From positions 1-32,489 of the forward strand of contig CAKXXW010000021.1 in assembly GCA_934378145.1 (NCBI GenBank): a stretch of 32,489 nt of DNA, in the 5' to 3' direction. How positions within the stretch are numbered: position 1 is the stretch's first letter; each line of letters opens with the position of its first letter. The notes beneath the pieces were generated by a model. It saw nothing but the letters and a program-made list of their open reading frames with translations. It did not search any database and was not told the origin of the DNA. Origin of the DNA: an uncultured Eubacteriales bacterium (GTDB lineage Bacteria > Bacillota > Clostridia > Oscillospirales > CAG-272). Below, one piece after another: positions 31,143-32,489 of this stretch. Made by a program: the position numbers and the translations under genes.

Positions 31143-32236
31143 ACACACCCGAAAAGATAAGGGCGACTGTGGCGCATTTCTTCGGAGGGAAGGACTTTAC
31201 CCTTGAGGAAAACCGCAGCGGACACATAAACAGCACCTATTTTGTAAACTCGGAGGACGGCCGTTTCGTCCTCCAGAAGATAAACAAGAATGTTTTCACC
31301 CGCCCCGAAGAGGTGATGGCGAACATCGCCGTCGTGACCTCGCACATAAGGAAAAAGCTCATAGAAGAGGGGAAGGATCCCGACCGCGGAGTTCTCAGCT
31401 TCCTTGACTCGGACACCGGAAAGAACTTTTACACCGATGACGAGGGGGAATATTGGAGAGCCTACCGCTACATCGACGGCGTGTGCCTGAACACCTGCGA
31501 CTCGCTCGGGGTGTTTACGAAGGCGGGGGTAGCGTTCGGAGAATTTCAGTCATACCTTGCCGATTTCGATGCCGGAAGCCTTTTTGAGACGATAAAGGAC
31601 TTCCACAACACCGAGAAGAGGTATGAAGACCTTATGAAGGCGGCATCGGAAGATGTGGCAGGGCGCGCGGCATCGGTCGAAAGCGAGCTGCATTTTGCAT
31701 ATACGCGCGAGGAGCATAGTTATTGCATCTTCATCCCCCGCGGGATCGCATACGGGGATTTCAGGCTTCGCGTGACGCACAACGACACGAAGCTCAACAA
31801 TGTGATACTTGACCGCGAGACGGGAGAGGGGCTCTGCGTCATCGACCTTGACACGGTCATGCCCGGCTCGCTGCTCTACGACTTCGGGGACGCCGTGCGC
31901 TTCGGCGCCTCGTCCGCGAAGGAGGATGAAGCCGATCTCCGGAAGGTTCGCTTCCTTCCCGAGATGTTCGCCGCCTTTGCCGAGGGCTATGTGAAGGGAC
32001 TTCACGGCGCGGCGACCCGGACGGAGATATTGGCGTTTCCGCAGGCTGCTGCGATCCTGACCTTCGAGACCGGCATCCGCTTTCTCACCGACTATCTCTC
32101 GGGAGATACCTATTTCAGGACCGAGTACCCCGAGCACAACCTTGTCCGCGCCAGAAATCAGTTTAAGCTGGTAGAGAGCATAGAGGAACAGGAAGATATG
32201 CTCGACCTCATGGTGAGAAAACTCGCCGACGCCTGA
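31139..32236 (+). CDS. nahK: NahK-like N-acetylhexosamine 1-kinase
   Basis: This 365-residue kinase is of the aminoglycoside-phosphotransferase (APH) superfamily. The catalytic loop is HNDTKLNN (H214, D216), and the metal-binding DLDT lies at 236-239. The N-terminal lobe ('SGHINSTYFVNSEDGRFVLQKIN', spread over residues 28-50) and the length match NahK of Bifidobacterium, which phosphorylates the anomeric OH of GlcNAc or GalNAc. With the preceding nucleotidyltransferase it would convert free HexNAc to UDP-HexNAc in two steps, as a salvage route for mucin or glycan sugars. Choline or homoserine kinase relatives are alternatives. The ATG overlaps the upstream stop (ATGA), with GGAAAGG as ribosome site. 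Last gene of the operon. Confidence 0.78.
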   Translation: MNTPEKIRATVAHFFGGKDFTLEENRSGHINSTYFVNSEDGRFVLQKINKNVFTRPEEVMANIAVVTSHIRKKLIEEGKDPDRGVLSFLDSDTGKNFYTDDEGEYWRAYRYIDGVCLNTCDSLGVFTKAGVAFGEFQSYLADFDAGSLFETIKDFHNTEKRYEDLMKAASEDVAGRAASVESELHFAYTREEHSYCIFIPRGIAYGDFRLRVTHNDTKLNNVILDRETGEGLCVIDLDTVMPGSLLYDFGDAVRFGASSAKEDEADLRKVRFLPEMFAAFAEGYVKGLHGAATRTEILAFPQAAAILTFETGIRFLTDYLSGDTYFRTEYPEHNLVRARNQFKLVESIEEQEDMLDLMVRKLADA

Positions 32237-32258
32237 GGTTACAGGAATACGGGAGCCA

Positions 32259-32489
32259 CGGGAAACTTTCTTAGAAGAAAGTTTCCCGAACCCTTCAAAG
32301 AATTTGCCGGCGGGTTACGGAAGTAAAGATTTGTCTCGCGGCATTTTGCCTACGGCAAAACTTTGGTGGATTTTGCCGAGGACTCAAGGGTATGCAAGCA
32401 TCCCCTTCTCATCCTCGGGCAAAATCCACCGGAATTTTCCCCCGCGGGGGAAAATTCTGTCCCGAGACAAGGATTTTGACCGTTTAACC
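32259..32489 (+). repeat. Cloverleaf-like repeat element, copy B (runs off the window)
   Basis: The leading hairpin is CGGGAAACTTTCTT/complement (32259-32288). The closing stem is TTGTCTCG (32331-32338) with CGAGACAA (32463-32470). Arm 1 is TTTTGCC-TAC-GGCAAAA (32344-32360). Arm 2 is the 18-bp stem GGTGGATTTTGCCGAGGA (32365-32382) with 32412-32430 (one bulged G), and the apical hairpin is AAGGG.ATGC/GCAT.CCCTT. Arm 3 is GAATTTTCCCCC/GGGGGAAAATTC (32432-32456). GGTTA (32313-32317) pairs with TAACC at the last bases of the window. The layout equals copy A although stem sequences differ. Confidence 0.85.

Overview
The window looks like chromosomal DNA from a Gram-positive Clostridia-type bacterium (Bacillota), most likely an anaerobic gut member of the Oscillospiraceae/Christensenellaceae kind. 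The evidence is gene content (AbrB with a zinc-ribbon tail, RNase J, TepA-type ClpP homologue, PrsA/SurA-like foldases, PduL phosphotransacylase, the GGGtGRT/NifU-like pair), AGGAG ribosome sites, near-consensus sigma-A promoters (TTGACA-17-TATAAT recurs exactly) and long GC-rich intergenic palindromes. No phage, insertion sequence, integrase or CRISPR array was seen. The first ~850 bases look more A+T rich than the rest.

Layout. 1-1290: tail of a BspA-type leucine-rich-repeat protein, a signal peptide that ends at once in a stop codon, and a composite inverted-repeat element. 1287-2044 (minus strand): tRNA-Ala(CGC) and a GNAT acetyltransferase. 2188-5057: a small unknown protein, a non-canonical MurE ligase, and cysteine synthase behind a promoter with a palindromic operator. 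5146-5391 (minus): AbrB-type regulator. 5572-8154: a small membrane-anchored protein and RNase J with a ~150-residue basic N-terminal extension. 8290-12225: two related foldase-like proteins and a multi-cysteine zinc-ribbon protein. 12583-21706: an oligopeptide ABC importer operon (A-B-C-D-F order) followed by a small membrane protein. 21810-22502 (minus): TepA. 22661-25015: PduL, NifU-like scaffold, GGGtGRT protein. 25016-25693: a repeat-filled gap. 25694-32236: tgt, histidine phosphatase, tldD, tldE, sugar nucleotidyltransferase, NahK-like kinase. 32237-32489: a second copy of the repeat.

How the genes work together. The Opp operon should import peptides: the lipoprotein binds them, OppB/OppC form the channel, OppD/OppF hydrolyse ATP. 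OppC, OppD and OppF each carry a large insertion, at three different structural positions, and the binding protein is also long; this coordinated enlargement is the most striking protein-level feature. PduL probably makes or uses acyl-phosphate in fermentation. The last operon combines tRNA modification, TldD/TldE proteolysis and a putative two-step HexNAc to UDP-HexNAc route.

The most striking non-coding feature is a ~230-base repeat, present at 25118-25354 and from 32259 to the window edge. It folds into a cloverleaf-like structure, and the two copies differ by compensatory changes in several stems, which argues for selection on structure. Homology calls rest on motif recognition by eye; no database search was run.
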